In this document: positions 8,366 through 16,985 of the stretch, piece by piece
Numbering within the stretch: the stretch's first letter is position 1
How the letters are laid out: each line of letters begins with the position of its first letter
Assembly (NCBI RefSeq): GCF_902729435.1
Contig: NZ_CACVCG010000062.1
Coordinates: forward strand, 1 to 32,104
Reading direction: 5' to 3'
DNA: 32,104 bases
Source of the DNA: Magnetospirillum sp. UT-4
GTDB taxonomy: Bacteria > Pseudomonadota > Alphaproteobacteria > Rhodospirillales > Magnetospirillaceae
The notes under the pieces: generated by a model
The model's input: only the letters and a program-made list of their open reading frames with translations
The model's database searches: none
What the model was told of the DNA's origin: nothing
Made by a program: the position numbers and the translations under genes

Positions 8366-8548
8366 ATGAGCAAATCCGTTTCCGTCGCGGCCCGTGATGG
8401 GTCCGCCGCGTCGTCGGTGGTCCTGGGCACCGGCCTGACCCTGGCCTCGCTGATCCTGGTGCCGGCGCTGTCGCAGGCGGTGGGCCTGGGACCCAGCCTG
8501 ACCAGCGCCTTGCGCATCGTGCTGATGAAGGCCGCCGCCCGGGTATGA
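8366..8548 (+). CDS. Small membrane protein, unknown function
   Basis: This 60-residue protein is not recognised. It has one hydrophobic segment (about residues 20-40), a short basic N terminus and ends LRIVLMKAAARV. GGGAG lies about 9 bases before the ATG. Its stop overlaps the next start (ATGA at 8545), which supports real translation. There are no cysteines or histidines, so it is unlikely to bind copper itself; it may be a subunit of the ABC-type system that follows. Confidence 0.55.
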   Translation: MSKSVSVAARDGSAASSVVLGTGLTLASLILVPALSQAVGLGPSLTSALRIVLMKAAARV

Positions 8549-8850
8549 GCCCCGTGCGTCCGTCCTTCATCGCGCTGGCCGGCTTGGCCGGCGCCGTCGC
8601 GGCGTTGGGTGCGACCTTCGTCGATGCCGGGCTGCGTTCGGCGGCGGCGGGGCCGGGCTTGGCCGCGCGGGGCGCCCTGGCGGCGCGGCTGGAGCTGACC
8701 GACCTCGCCCTGTTCACCGAGGCGCGCTACACCCGCAACCCCAGCCAGGCCGACCTGCACGCCGCCTTCCAGGACCATCCCTTCGCCTTCGAGCACTTCC
8801 CCACCGGGTCGCTGGTGGCGCCGGCAGCGGCGAAACGGGGGCGGCCATGA
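8545..8850 (+). CDS. Membrane-anchored protein of the copper operon, unknown function
   Basis: The 101-residue product has an N-terminal hydrophobic segment (about 8-27) and an extracytoplasmic-looking tail containing TDLALFTEARYTRNPSQADL and DHPFAFEHFPTGSLV. The family is not recognised. It overlaps the genes on both sides by 4 bases (ATGA), so it is tightly coupled to the FtsX-like permease and is probably part of that transporter. Confidence 0.65.
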   Translation: MSPVRPSFIALAGLAGAVAALGATFVDAGLRSAAAGPGLAARGALAARLELTDLALFTEARYTRNPSQADLHAAFQDHPFAFEHFPTGSLVAPAAAKRGRP

Positions 8851-9983
8851 CCGCCGGCTGGATCAGCCGCCAGCGGCACCTGCTGGACTTCGCCCTGTCG
8901 TCGCTGGGCCGGCGGCGGGGCAAGAATCTCGGGCTGCTGGCGGTCTACACCCTGGTGGTGTTCGTGCTGGCCTCGGTGATGCTGTTCAGCCACGCCATCC
9001 GCCACGAGGCGCGGCTGGTGCTGAAGGACAGCCCCGAGGTGGTGGTGCAGAAGCTGGTGGCGGGGCGCCACGACCTCATTCCCGCCGGCCATCTCGAGGC
9101 GATCCGCGGCGTGCGCGGCGTGCGCGCGGCGGAAGGGCGGCTGTGGGGCTACCTGTTCGACCCGGCGGCGGCGGCCAATTACACCCTGATGGTGCCGCGC
9201 GACCAGCCGCCGGCGCCGGGCACCGCCCTGATCGGCAGCGGCGTCGCCGCCGTGCGCGACGCCGCCCCCGGCGACACGCTGAGCTTCCGCGCCCATGACG
9301 GCCAGCTGGTGCAGTTCACCGTGGCGGGAACCCTGGAGCGGGACTCGGCGCTGGTCTCGGCCGACCTGTTCCTGGTCTCCGAGGCCGATTTCCGCCGCCT
9401 GTTCGGGGTACCGGAGGGCCGCTTCACCGACATCGTCGCCTCGGTGCGCAATCCGCGCGAAATCCGCACGGTGGCCGAGAAGATCGACGCGGCGCTGCCC
9501 GACACCCGCATCATCCTGAGGGACGAGATCCTGCGCACCTACGATTCGGTGTTCGACTGGCGCGAGGGCATGCTGCTGGTGCTGCTGTCGGGCGCCATCC
9601 TGGCCTTTGGCATCTTCGCCTGGGAGAAGGCGTCGGGCCTGTCGGCCGAGGAGCGGCGCGAGATCGGCATCCTCAAGGCGGTGGGCTGGGAGACCTCGGA
9701 CGTCATCAGGCTCAAGACCCTGGAAGGCATGGTCATCTCGCTGACCGCCTTCCTGGCCGGCTACGTGCTGGGCTATCTCCACGTCTTCCACTTCGGCGCG
9801 CCGCTGTTCGAGCCGGTGCTGAAGGGCTGGGCGGTGCTCTATCCCGATTTCCGGCTGACCCCGTTCGTGGACGAGTTGCAGGTGGCGACCCTGTTCTTCT
9901 TCACCGTCTTTCCCTACACGGTGGCCACCGTGGTGCCGATCTGGCGCGCCGCCACCGTCGATCCCGATCAGGTGATGCGATGA
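8847..9983 (+). CDS. ABC transporter permease, FtsX/MacB type
   Basis: The 378-residue product has the FtsX-type layout: one membrane segment near residues 27-48, a large periplasmic domain (about 50-235) and three C-terminal membrane segments. The stretch ERREIGILKAVGWETSDVIRLKTLEG before the second pair of helices is the coupling region typical of FtsX, LolC and MacB. Such permeases act as mechanotransmitters rather than classical importers. The ATPase gene starts 10 bases downstream. With NosL- and Cop-type genes around it, it may drive release of copper or of a lipoprotein chaperone, but no substrate is visible. Confidence 0.85.
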   Translation: MTAGWISRQRHLLDFALSSLGRRRGKNLGLLAVYTLVVFVLASVMLFSHAIRHEARLVLKDSPEVVVQKLVAGRHDLIPAGHLEAIRGVRGVRAAEGRLWGYLFDPAAAANYTLMVPRDQPPAPGTALIGSGVAAVRDAAPGDTLSFRAHDGQLVQFTVAGTLERDSALVSADLFLVSEADFRRLFGVPEGRFTDIVASVRNPREIRTVAEKIDAALPDTRIILRDEILRTYDSVFDWREGMLLVLLSGAILAFGIFAWEKASGLSAEERREIGILKAVGWETSDVIRLKTLEGMVISLTAFLAGYVLGYLHVFHFGAPLFEPVLKGWAVLYPDFRLTPFVDELQVATLFFFTVFPYTVATVVPIWRAATVDPDQVMR

Positions 9984-9993
9984 GGCCGCCGCC

Positions 9994-10671
9994 ATGATCC
10001 GCCTCACCGACGTCAGAAAGGCCTTCAACCAGGGGCGCCACAACGAGTTCTGGGCGCTGAAGGGCATCGATCTGCGGCTCGCGGCCGGCGCGGTGACGGT
10101 GTTCCGCGGCCCCAGCGGCTCGGGCAAGACCACGCTGCTGACCATGGTCGGCGCCCTGGCGCGGCCGACCTCGGGCCGGGTGCACCTGGAGGAGCGCGAC
10201 ATCTCGGCCATGCCCGAGCGGTTCCTCACCGAAATACGGCGCTCCACCTTCGGCTTCGTGTTCCAGAACTTCAACCTGATCAAGGGCCTGTCCGTGGTCG
10301 AGAACGTCATGATCCCGGCCTATCCGGTGGGGCTGCCCCATGGCCGGCTGAAGGCGCGGGCGATGGACTTGCTGGAGCGCCTGGAGATGGCCGACAAGGC
10401 CGAGGCCCGCGCCGAATGGCTGTCGGGCGGCGAGGCCCAGCGGGCGGCCATCGCGCGGGCGCTGATCAACGATCCCCGGGTGCTGATTGCCGACGAACCG
10501 ACCGCCAACCTGGACAGCGAGCGCTCGGCCCAGTTCCTGTCCATCGTCGCGGGATTGAAGCGCGACGGACGCACGTTGCTGATGACCAGCCACGACCCGA
10601 TGGTGGCCGAGGCGGCGGTGGTCGATCGCGTGGTCTCGCTCCGCGACGGCCGGCAGGTGGAGGCGCGCTGA
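9994..10671 (+). CDS. ABC transporter ATP-binding protein, LolD/MacB type
   Basis: The 225-residue ATPase has Walker A GPSGSGKTT (39-47), signature LSGGE (143-147), Walker B VLIADE (163-168), and the H-loop in TSHDP. The insert FGFVFQNFNLIKGLSVVENV around the Q-loop and the length fit the LolD/MacB/FtsE class. It pairs with the permease directly upstream. Its TGA shares a base with the ATG of the next gene (TGATG). Confidence 0.93.
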   Translation: MIRLTDVRKAFNQGRHNEFWALKGIDLRLAAGAVTVFRGPSGSGKTTLLTMVGALARPTSGRVHLEERDISAMPERFLTEIRRSTFGFVFQNFNLIKGLSVVENVMIPAYPVGLPHGRLKARAMDLLERLEMADKAEARAEWLSGGEAQRAAIARALINDPRVLIADEPTANLDSERSAQFLSIVAGLKRDGRTLLMTSHDPMVAEAAVVDRVVSLRDGRQVEAR

Positions 10672-11681
10672 TGCTGTTCCAGCCGGCCATCATCGCGCTG
10701 ATCCTGGCCTCGGCGGTCTCGACCCTGATGCTGGCCTCGTCGCTGCCCTTCGTGGTGCGGGTGCTGCGGCGCTGGGACATGGCCAGCGGCGCCGAGACGC
10801 AGCTGGAGATGGAGCGCCGGACCTATCTGGTCGCCACCCTGCTGAAGCTGGTCCTGGTCGCCCAGGGGGCGGCGCTGGTGCTGTTCGTCTTCAACGCCGA
10901 CCGCATGGCCTCGCTGTTCACCGGGGCGATGTGCGCGGTGGGGACGCTGAAGGTGGATCGCTGGGGCTTTCCCGCCCTCTACCTGCACATGGCGGTGTTC
11001 TTCCTGTCGGCCTTCTGGCTGGTGCTCAACCATGTCGACAACCTGGGCTGGGACTATCCGCTGATCCGGCTGAAATACGCCGCCCTGCTGGGGCTGGCGC
11101 CGGTGGTGGCGGTGGCCGGCGGGGTCCAACTGGCCTATTTCCTGGGCCTGCGCGCCGACGTCATCACCTCGTGCTGCTCGACCCTGTTCAGCGGCAACGG
11201 CATCACCGTCACCAGCAACGCCCTGGCCGCCATGCCGCACGGGGTGGCGTTGGGCCTGCTGGCGGCCGGCCTGGCGGCGGTGGCCGCCAGCGGCGCCCAT
11301 TTCCTGCTGCGCGGTTCGGGCGGCGTGGTTCATGCCTTGGCCTCGGCGGCGGTGCTGGGGATCGGGCTGGCGGCGGTGGTGTCGACCATTTCCGTCTACG
11401 TCTACGAGCTGCCGCACCACCATTGCCCGTTCTGCCTGCTCAAGCGCGAATACGGCCATGTCGGCTACGCCCTCTATCTGCCGCTGTTCCTCGGCACGGT
11501 GTGCGGCGTGGGCGGCGGCATCGCGGCGCGGACCCGGCGCCATCCCAGCCTGGCCCTGGCGGCGCCGCGGGCGGCGCGGCGGCTGGTCGGGGTTTCGCTG
11601 GCCTGCTTCGCCGCCTTCGGCGTGGTCGCCCTGTGGCTGGTCCTGCGCTCGCACCTGATCCTGTTCGAGGCGGCGCCATGA
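10671..11681 (+). CDS. Polytopic membrane protein with HCPFC motif
   Basis: The 336-residue protein has about eight hydrophobic segments. The family is not recognised with certainty. Notable residues are C168-C169 in DVITSCCSTLFSGNG and the cluster ELPHHHCPFCLLKREYGHVGY, with C252-x2-C255 next to three histidines. The HCPFC motif echoes HCPLC in the first gene of the operon and could bind copper or take part in disulfide exchange with the thioredoxin encoded next. The distribution of helices rules out a P-type ATPase or an FtsX permease. It overlaps its neighbours by 1 and 4 bases. Confidence 0.7.
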   Translation: MLFQPAIIALILASAVSTLMLASSLPFVVRVLRRWDMASGAETQLEMERRTYLVATLLKLVLVAQGAALVLFVFNADRMASLFTGAMCAVGTLKVDRWGFPALYLHMAVFFLSAFWLVLNHVDNLGWDYPLIRLKYAALLGLAPVVAVAGGVQLAYFLGLRADVITSCCSTLFSGNGITVTSNALAAMPHGVALGLLAAGLAAVAASGAHFLLRGSGGVVHALASAAVLGIGLAAVVSTISVYVYELPHHHCPFCLLKREYGHVGYALYLPLFLGTVCGVGGGIAARTRRHPSLALAAPRAARRLVGVSLACFAAFGVVALWLVLRSHLILFEAAP

Positions 11682-12166
11682 TCGCCCGCGTCCTCGCCTT
11701 GACCATCCTGCTGCTGGCCGCCGGCTGCGACGACGGCCCCGGCGCTCCCCATGTGGGCGAGCCGGTGCGGCCGTTCTCGGCCAAGGCCCTGACCGGCGAG
11801 ACCATCGAGCTGCCGGCGGCGGCGGCCGGCAAGGTGGTGGTGGTGCGCTTCTGGGCCAGCTGGTGCGCCTTCTGCAAGGACGAGATGAAAGCCATCGAGC
11901 CGATCTGGCGCCGGCACCGTGACGACGGATTGCTGGTGCTGGCGGTCAATGCCGGCCAGAGCCGCAAGGACATCGAGGCGTTCGTGGCGCCCATGGACCT
12001 GTCCTATCCCATCCTGCTCGACCCGGGATCGAAGATTTCCCGCGCCTGGGGGGTGACCGCGCTGCCCATGACCGTGCTGGTCGGCCGCGACGGCACGGTG
12101 AAGCGGCGCATCCTGGGCGAGACGGACGAGGCGGCCTTCCGCCAAGCGGTGGAGGACCTGCTGTGA
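11678..12166 (+). CDS. TlpA/ResA-like thioredoxin-fold lipoprotein
   Basis: The 162-residue product has a lipoprotein signal peptide ending LLLAAGC (lipidated Cys about 15) and a thioredoxin domain with WCAFC (C63, C66). The cis-Pro segment is TALPMTVLVGRDG. TlpA/ResA-type proteins reduce cysteines of copper or haem maturation factors in the periplasm. Here it would keep the Cys motifs of NosL-like or CPxC proteins reduced; this is inferred from context. It starts in ATGA overlap with the gene before and ends in GTGA overlap with a 54-residue gene. Confidence 0.9.
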   Translation: MIARVLALTILLLAAGCDDGPGAPHVGEPVRPFSAKALTGETIELPAAAAGKVVVVRFWASWCAFCKDEMKAIEPIWRRHRDDGLLVLAVNAGQSRKDIEAFVAPMDLSYPILLDPGSKISRAWGVTALPMTVLVGRDGTVKRRILGETDEAAFRQAVEDLL

Positions 12167-12327
12167 GCGGCGACCGGCAGCCCTGCGACCTGTGCGGCCT
12201 GCCGGTCGAGCGGCCCGGATATGACCATCGATCACGCGGCCGGACCCTGCGGTTCTGCTGCGAGGGGTGCCGGGACATCTGGCGAATGTTGAACGAAGAC
12301 GAGAAGGAGAACGATCATGAGTGCTGA
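12163..12327 (+). CDS. 54-residue metal-binding protein (cation-ATPase N-domain-like)
   Basis: A GTG at 12163 overlaps the stop of the thioredoxin gene. The product has C8-x2-C11 (PCDLCGLPV) and F-C32-C33-x2-C36 (RFCCEGCRDIW), a pattern like the YHS/TRASH-type metal-binding domain that precedes CopA-type ATPases, here as a free-standing protein. The C terminus is acidic and ends in Cys. Its last 11 bases overlap the start of the next gene at 12317. Both overlaps and the clear motif support it in spite of its short length. Confidence 0.75.
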   Translation: MSGDRQPCDLCGLPVERPGYDHRSRGRTLRFCCEGCRDIWRMLNEDEKENDHEC

Positions 12328-12640
12328 TTGCCCGCTTTGCGAGGAAGCCCTGACCCACGCCGCCGGCGGCATGTCCATGGGCAAGGGGGCGGTGATCGCC
12401 GCCGCCGGCATCGGCGCGGTGGCCGGCCGCTCGCTGCTGGGGCGGCTGGTCTCGAGCCCGGTGGTGCTGTTCGCCGCCGGCGTGGCGGTGGGCTATTACG
12501 GCTTCAAGTACCGCAAGGAGATCGCCGCCGCGGTGGCCAAGGGCTCCGACATGGGCCGCGACATGGTGCTGAACGCCAAGGAAAGCCTGGCCGATCTGGT
12601 CGAGGAGACCCGCGCCGGCGAGGCCGCCCCCAAGGAGTAG
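12317..12640 (+). CDS. Small membrane protein with N-terminal CxxC
   Basis: The 107-residue product begins MSADCPLCEEAL, a CxxC that may bind metal. A Gly/Ala-rich hydrophobic region with two possible membrane segments follows (about 24-41 and 47-62), then an amphipathic, charged tail. AGAAGGAGA lies about 6 bases before the ATG. I do not recognise the family. Its place between two metal-binding proteins suggests a copper-related role. Confidence 0.7.
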   Translation: MSADCPLCEEALTHAAGGMSMGKGAVIAAAGIGAVAGRSLLGRLVSSPVVLFAAGVAVGYYGFKYRKEIAAAVAKGSDMGRDMVLNAKESLADLVEETRAGEAAPKE

Positions 12641-12645
12641 CCGCC

Positions 12646-13320
12646 ATGGCCCTGCGCGCCAGGAAGCCGGCGGAGCCGCCGGGCCGCCCGCTGTGGCGGC
12701 AGATGGCCGTGCGCCACCGCGCCCCCGGCCACCTGCGGTTCGACCTGCCGGCGCCGCTGTGTTCCGCCGCCGCCGCCGACATCATCGAGGCCGGCCTGTC
12801 GCGGCTGGACGGCGTGACCCGGGTGACGGTGTTCACCGCCAGCCGCAAGCTGTCGATCCGCTGGATCGAGGAACTGTGCCCGACCGCCGACGTGGTGCGC
12901 ACCCTGGCGGCCATCGTCGACGGCATCGGCGTGCCGCTGCCGACTCCCGCCGCCCCGGCCGGGGGGGTGGTGGGGCGGCTCAAGCGGGCCGTGCCGCTGG
13001 CCCGCTGGCGGGCGCGCTACGCCGACCTCAAGGCCAAGGCGTCGGTGCTGTCCCAGATCATCGCCATCAAGACCGGGCGCAAGCCGCCGCTGCCGGCCGA
13101 GGCTGCGGACTGGGCCATCAATTTCGCCAACGATCTGGTGGTGTTCTATCTGGTGCGGCTGCACTGGCAGCGCATCACAACGATGTGGCTGCCCAATCCC
13201 TGGACCTACCGCACCCAATGGCTGGCGGTGATCTACCTGACCTTCCTGCTGGTGCGCTACCGCAAGGCGCGCAAGGCCCAGGCCGAGGCGGAACCGCCGC
13301 CGCCCTGCTGCGGAGGGTGA
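12646..13320 (+). CDS. HMA_2-like domain membrane protein
   Basis: The 224-residue product has an N-terminal ferredoxin-like region (about 22-100: RHRAPGHLRFDL, then GVTRVTVFTASRKLSIRW) that resembles the HMA_2-type domains found beside heavy-metal ATPases; it lacks the CxxC of true HMA domains. A linker follows, then two hydrophobic segments (about 160-175 and 185-205). The tail is charged and ends PPPPCCGG, a possible metal site. The next gene starts 2 bases after its stop and has a similar degenerate domain at its own N terminus. Confidence 0.7.
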   Translation: MALRARKPAEPPGRPLWRQMAVRHRAPGHLRFDLPAPLCSAAAADIIEAGLSRLDGVTRVTVFTASRKLSIRWIEELCPTADVVRTLAAIVDGIGVPLPTPAAPAGGVVGRLKRAVPLARWRARYADLKAKASVLSQIIAIKTGRKPPLPAEAADWAINFANDLVVFYLVRLHWQRITTMWLPNPWTYRTQWLAVIYLTFLLVRYRKARKAQAEAEPPPPCCGG

Positions 13321-13322
13321 CG

Positions 13323-15695
13323 GTGGAGCACATCGTCCCGGTCCATGTCCTCCGGCACCGTGTCCGCGCCGTCGCCCCCGCCCTGCGCGGCGATTCCGAG
13401 CGCGCCTGCCTGCTCGAGATCCTGCTGCGCAAACACGAGGCGGTGCGCCAGGTGCGGGTGGTGGCCGCGATCGGCTCGGTCACGGTGCGTTTCGATCCCC
13501 GCCGACTGCCGGCGGGCGCCGTGCTGACGCTGCTGGACCGGGTGGTGGGCAATCTCGGGCGCGCCACCCCCAGGCCGATGGCGGCGCCGCCGCCCGACGG
13601 GCCGGTGAATACCGTGCGGGTCGCCGTCGGCGGCATGACCTGCGCCTCGTGCGCCGCCTTGATCCAGATGCGTCTCGGCCGCGACCCGCGGGTGCGGACG
13701 GCCTCGGTCAACTTCGCCAGCGAGACCGCCGAGATCGTCGGCCGGCTCGATCGCGGCGCGGTGGACTCGGTGGTGGCCGCCCTGGGCTACGAGGCCCGGC
13801 CCATGGACACCCTGGCGCAACGCCGCCTGGCGGCCGAGCGCGACCGCGCCCGCCTGGCCGAGGCGCGGCGGCGCGCCATCGAATCGGGGCTGCTGTCCCT
13901 GCCGGTGATGGCCCTGGGCATGGCCATGCCCCGGTTCTGGCTGTGGCGCTGGGTCGAGCTGGCGCTGACGGTGCCGGTGGTGCTGGGGCTGGGCCGGCCG
14001 TTCTTCGCGCGGGCGCTGCGGCTGGCGCGCCAGCGCAGTGCCAACATGGATACCCTGATCGCCCTGGGCTCGGGGGCGGCGCTGGGCCATTCCACCCTGT
14101 CGCTGCTGGCCGGCCGCCATCACCTCTATTTCGAGGCGGCGGCCGGCATCGTCTCGTTCGTCCTGCTGGGGCGCTGGCTGGAGGAACGGGCCAAGGGCCG
14201 GGCCGGCGAGGCCATCCGCCGGCTGATCGCGCTGCAGCCCGACACCGCGACCCTTCTGTGCGACGGCGTCGCCACGGTGGTGCCGGTGGATCGGTTGGCG
14301 GTCGGCGATCTCATCCTGGTCCGCCCGGGCGAGCGCATCGCCCTGGACGGCGAGGTGGTTGCCGGGCTGTCGGCGGTGGACGAATCCCTGGTCACCGGCG
14401 AGAGCATGCCGGTGGTGCGCGGGAAGGGAGCCCGGGTGGTGGGCGGCTGCATCAACGGCGACGGCGCCCTGACGGTGCGGGTGTCGGCCACCGGCGGCGA
14501 CACCGTACTGGCCGGCATCGTCCGCATGGTCGATCACGCGCAAGGGGCCAAGCTGCCGGTGCAGCGCCTGGCCGACCGGGTCTCGGCGGTGTTCGTGCCG
14601 GCGGTGGTGGCCGCCGCCGCGCTGACCCTGGCCGGCAACCTGGCCGCCGGGCGGCGGCCGGGGGCGGCGGTGGACGCCGCCGTCTCGGTGTTGCTGATCG
14701 CCTGTCCCTGCGCCCTCGGTCTGGCCACGCCCACCGCCATCATGGCGGCCATCGGCGCCGCCGCCCGCCGGGGCATCTACATCCGCGACGGCGCCGCCCT
14801 GGAAGCGGCGGCGGACCTGTCGGTGCTGATCTTCGATAAGACCGGCACCCTCACCGAGGGACGCCCGGTGGTGGAGAGCCTGCGCATCCTCGACGGCGAC
14901 GAAGGCGAGGTGCTGGCCCTTCTGGCCGCGGCCGAGGCCGGGTCCGAACACCCCCTCGGCCGCGCCGTGCTCGCCCTGGCCGCCGCCCGGGGCGTCCGGC
15001 CGCCGCCGGCCGAGGACTTCACGGCGGTGCCGGGCAGCGGGGTGCGGGCGAGGGTGGACGGCCGCCTGGTCGAGATCGGCAACCTTCCGTTCGAGGGCGA
15101 GCCGGCGGCGGCGGGAACCCGGGCCTATGCCCGCATCGACGGCCGCCCGGCGGCGGTGCTGGCCTTCGCCGACCGGCCCCGCGACGGTGCCGCTCAGGCG
15201 ATCCAGGCCTTGCACGACCTCGGCGTGCGCACCCTCATGGTCACCGGCGACGCCGAGGAGCCGGCCCGGGCGGTCGCCGCCGCCATCGGCATCGCCGAGG
15301 TGGTGGCCGGCGCCACCCCGGCCCGCAAGCACGACATCGTCGCCGAATTGAAGGCGGCCGGCCTGAAGGTCGGCATGATCGGCGACGGACTCAACGACGC
15401 CCCGGCCTTGGCCGCCGCCGATGTGGGCTTCGCCATCGGCACCGGTACCGACGTGGCCATGGATTCGGCCGCGATCACCCTGGTCGGCGGCGACATCGCC
15501 AAGGTCGCCGCCATGATCGCCCTGGCCCGGCGCACCCGCGCGATCATGCGCCAGAACCTGGCCTGGGCGCTGGGCTACAACACCCTGGCCATTCCCACCG
15601 CCGCCATGGGGCGCCTGACTCCCATGGTGGCGTCCATGGCCATGGCGGCGTCGTCGGTGTCGGTGGTGGCCAATTCCCTGAGGCTGCAGCGATGA
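13323..15695 (+). CDS. Copper-type P1B ATPase (CopA/CcoI-like)
   Basis: The 790-residue inner-membrane pump should move Cu(I) out of the cytoplasm, for efflux or for loading periplasmic cuproproteins. In order: a degenerate HMA_2-like domain without CxxC (about 1-80), a canonical HMA domain with GMTCASC (C107, C110), six or more membrane segments, TGES in the actuator, the transport motif CPC (461-463), DKTGT (phosphorylated D505), SEHPLG, MVTGD and GDGLNDAPAL (about 687). The GTG at 13323 is preferred because GGAGG lies 6 bases upstream; the GTG at 13317 (GTGA overlap) is an alternative. An operon with NosL and SafE partners favours the slow, assembly-type export class (FixI/CcoI/CopA2) over detoxification. 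Confidence 0.92.
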   Translation: MEHIVPVHVLRHRVRAVAPALRGDSERACLLEILLRKHEAVRQVRVVAAIGSVTVRFDPRRLPAGAVLTLLDRVVGNLGRATPRPMAAPPPDGPVNTVRVAVGGMTCASCAALIQMRLGRDPRVRTASVNFASETAEIVGRLDRGAVDSVVAALGYEARPMDTLAQRRLAAERDRARLAEARRRAIESGLLSLPVMALGMAMPRFWLWRWVELALTVPVVLGLGRPFFARALRLARQRSANMDTLIALGSGAALGHSTLSLLAGRHHLYFEAAAGIVSFVLLGRWLEERAKGRAGEAIRRLIALQPDTATLLCDGVATVVPVDRLAVGDLILVRPGERIALDGEVVAGLSAVDESLVTGESMPVVRGKGARVVGGCINGDGALTVRVSATGGDTVLAGIVRMVDHAQGAKLPVQRLADRVSAVFVPAVVAAAALTLAGNLAAGRRPGAAVDAAVSVLLIACPCALGLATPTAIMAAIGAAARRGIYIRDGAALEAAADLSVLIFDKTGTLTEGRPVVESLRILDGDEGEVLALLAAAEAGSEHPLGRAVLALAAARGVRPPPAEDFTAVPGSGVRARVDGRLVEIGNLPFEGEPAAAGTRAYARIDGRPAAVLAFADRPRDGAAQAIQALHDLGVRTLMVTGDAEEPARAVAAAIGIAEVVAGATPARKHDIVAELKAAGLKVGMIGDGLNDAPALAAADVGFAIGTGTDVAMDSAAITLVGGDIAKVAAMIALARRTRAIMRQNLAWALGYNTLAIPTAAMGRLTPMVASMAMAASSVSVVANSLRLQR

Positions 15696-16378
15696 CCGGG
15701 GCCGGTATCGATCTGGGGCTGGCCTTCACCGCCGGGCTGCTGGGCAGCGGCCATTGCCTCGGCATGTGCGGCGCCCTGGCCTCGGGCTTCTTCATCCGCA
15801 TGGGCGAGGCCGGAAAGGGCGTGCTGCCGCTGGCCGGCTACCACGGCACCCGGCTGGCGGTCTACGCCGTGGTCGGCGCCGTCGCCGCCCTGCTGGGCCT
15901 GGCCCTGGTCTCCACCGGCATCATCGGCAAGGCCCAGGCGGTGCTGCAGATCCTGGCCGGCGTGGTGGTGATCGCCCTGGGGCTGGACGTGCTCGGACTC
16001 GTGCGGCTGCCGGCTCTGGGCCTGCCCACCGCCGTGGCCCGGCGCATCTTCCACCGGGCCGGCACCGCCTCGCCGCTGGCCGGCGCCGCCATGGGCGGCC
16101 TGGTCAACGGGCTGATGCCCTGCGCCCTGACCCTGGCCATGGCGGTCAAGGCCACGTCTTCGGGAGGGCCGGGTCAGGGGGCGCTGCTGATGCTGGCCTT
16201 CGGCGCCGGCACCCTGCCGGCGATGCTGTTCGTCAGCGTGATTTTCGGCCGCCTGGGCGCGGCCTTGCGGGGTTGGATGCTCAAGGGAGCGGCCGCGGTG
16301 GTCATCGCCATGGGCGTGGCCACGCTGTTCCAGGGGATTCGCTTCTTCGAAGTGATGCTGCCCCTGGCCAATTGGTGA
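15692..16378 (+). CDS. SafE/TauE-like membrane protein
   Basis: The 228-residue protein has about six membrane segments. Its N terminus GLLGSGHCLGMCGALASGF is the signature of the family annotated as sulfite exporter TauE/SafE-like, which lies next to copper ATPases and cbb3 oxidase assembly genes in many proteobacteria. A second conserved stretch is GGLVNGLMPCALTLAMA. The His-Cys-Met-Cys groups suggest a link to metal transport; the sulfite role is only a family label. It starts in ATGA overlap with the ATPase gene. Confidence 0.85.
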   Translation: MTGAGIDLGLAFTAGLLGSGHCLGMCGALASGFFIRMGEAGKGVLPLAGYHGTRLAVYAVVGAVAALLGLALVSTGIIGKAQAVLQILAGVVVIALGLDVLGLVRLPALGLPTAVARRIFHRAGTASPLAGAAMGGLVNGLMPCALTLAMAVKATSSGGPGQGALLMLAFGAGTLPAMLFVSVIFGRLGAALRGWMLKGAAAVVIAMGVATLFQGIRFFEVMLPLANW

Positions 16379-16392
16379 GAGGGAGAAAGACC

Positions 16393-16983
16393 ATGAATCG
16401 TCGCAATTTCCTGCTGGCCGGCAGCGCCGTCGCCGCCATCGCCGCCGCCGTGCCGGCCGCCCGGGCCGCCGAGGGTGACGGCACGCCCATGCAGTTCATG
16501 CCCAAGACGCCCAAGGATGCCAATCCGCTGGACAACGACATCGGGAAGTACCCGAAGTGCCCCTATTGCGGCATGGACCGCAAGCAGTACCACTTCAGCC
16601 GTCATCTCATTCACTACTCGGACGACCTGGTGGACGGCACCTGCTCGCTGCATTGCGCCGCCATCTCGCTGTCGCTGAACCTGGACCGGGTGCCGAAGGC
16701 CATCTATGCCCCGGACAACGGCTCGGGCCTCGAGATCAAGCCGCTGACCAACGCCGAGCAGGCGTTCTACGTCATCGGCGGCGACCACAAGCCGGTGATG
16801 AGCAAGACCCCCAAGACCTCGTTCGCCGCCAAGGTCGCCGCCGAGGCCGCCAAGGGCACCGGCGAGGTGGTCGATTTCGACAAGGCGCTGATGCTGAGCT
16901 ACATGAGCATGGCCGACGACACCAAGATGATCCGCATGAGGCGGGAGGAACGGCGCCGCGCCATGCAGCACAAGGGGCATTGA
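16393..16983 (+). CDS. NosL-like copper chaperone with Tat-type signal
   Basis: NosL is the copper chaperone that supplies Cu(I) to nitrous oxide reductase in the periplasm. The 196-residue product has a signal sequence starting RRNFLLAG, as in Tat substrates but with only a twin-Arg core. It contains CPYCGM (C56, C59, M61), the family's metal site, followed by FSRHLIHYSDD and C84/C88. GGGAGAAAG lies just upstream of the ATG. No nosZ is in the window, so the client enzyme is unknown. The C-terminal tail is basic and rich in Met and Arg. Confidence 0.82.
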   Translation: MNRRNFLLAGSAVAAIAAAVPAARAAEGDGTPMQFMPKTPKDANPLDNDIGKYPKCPYCGMDRKQYHFSRHLIHYSDDLVDGTCSLHCAAISLSLNLDRVPKAIYAPDNGSGLEIKPLTNAEQAFYVIGGDHKPVMSKTPKTSFAAKVAAEAAKGTGEVVDFDKALMLSYMSMADDTKMIRMRREERRRAMQHKGH

Positions 16984-16985
16984 CC

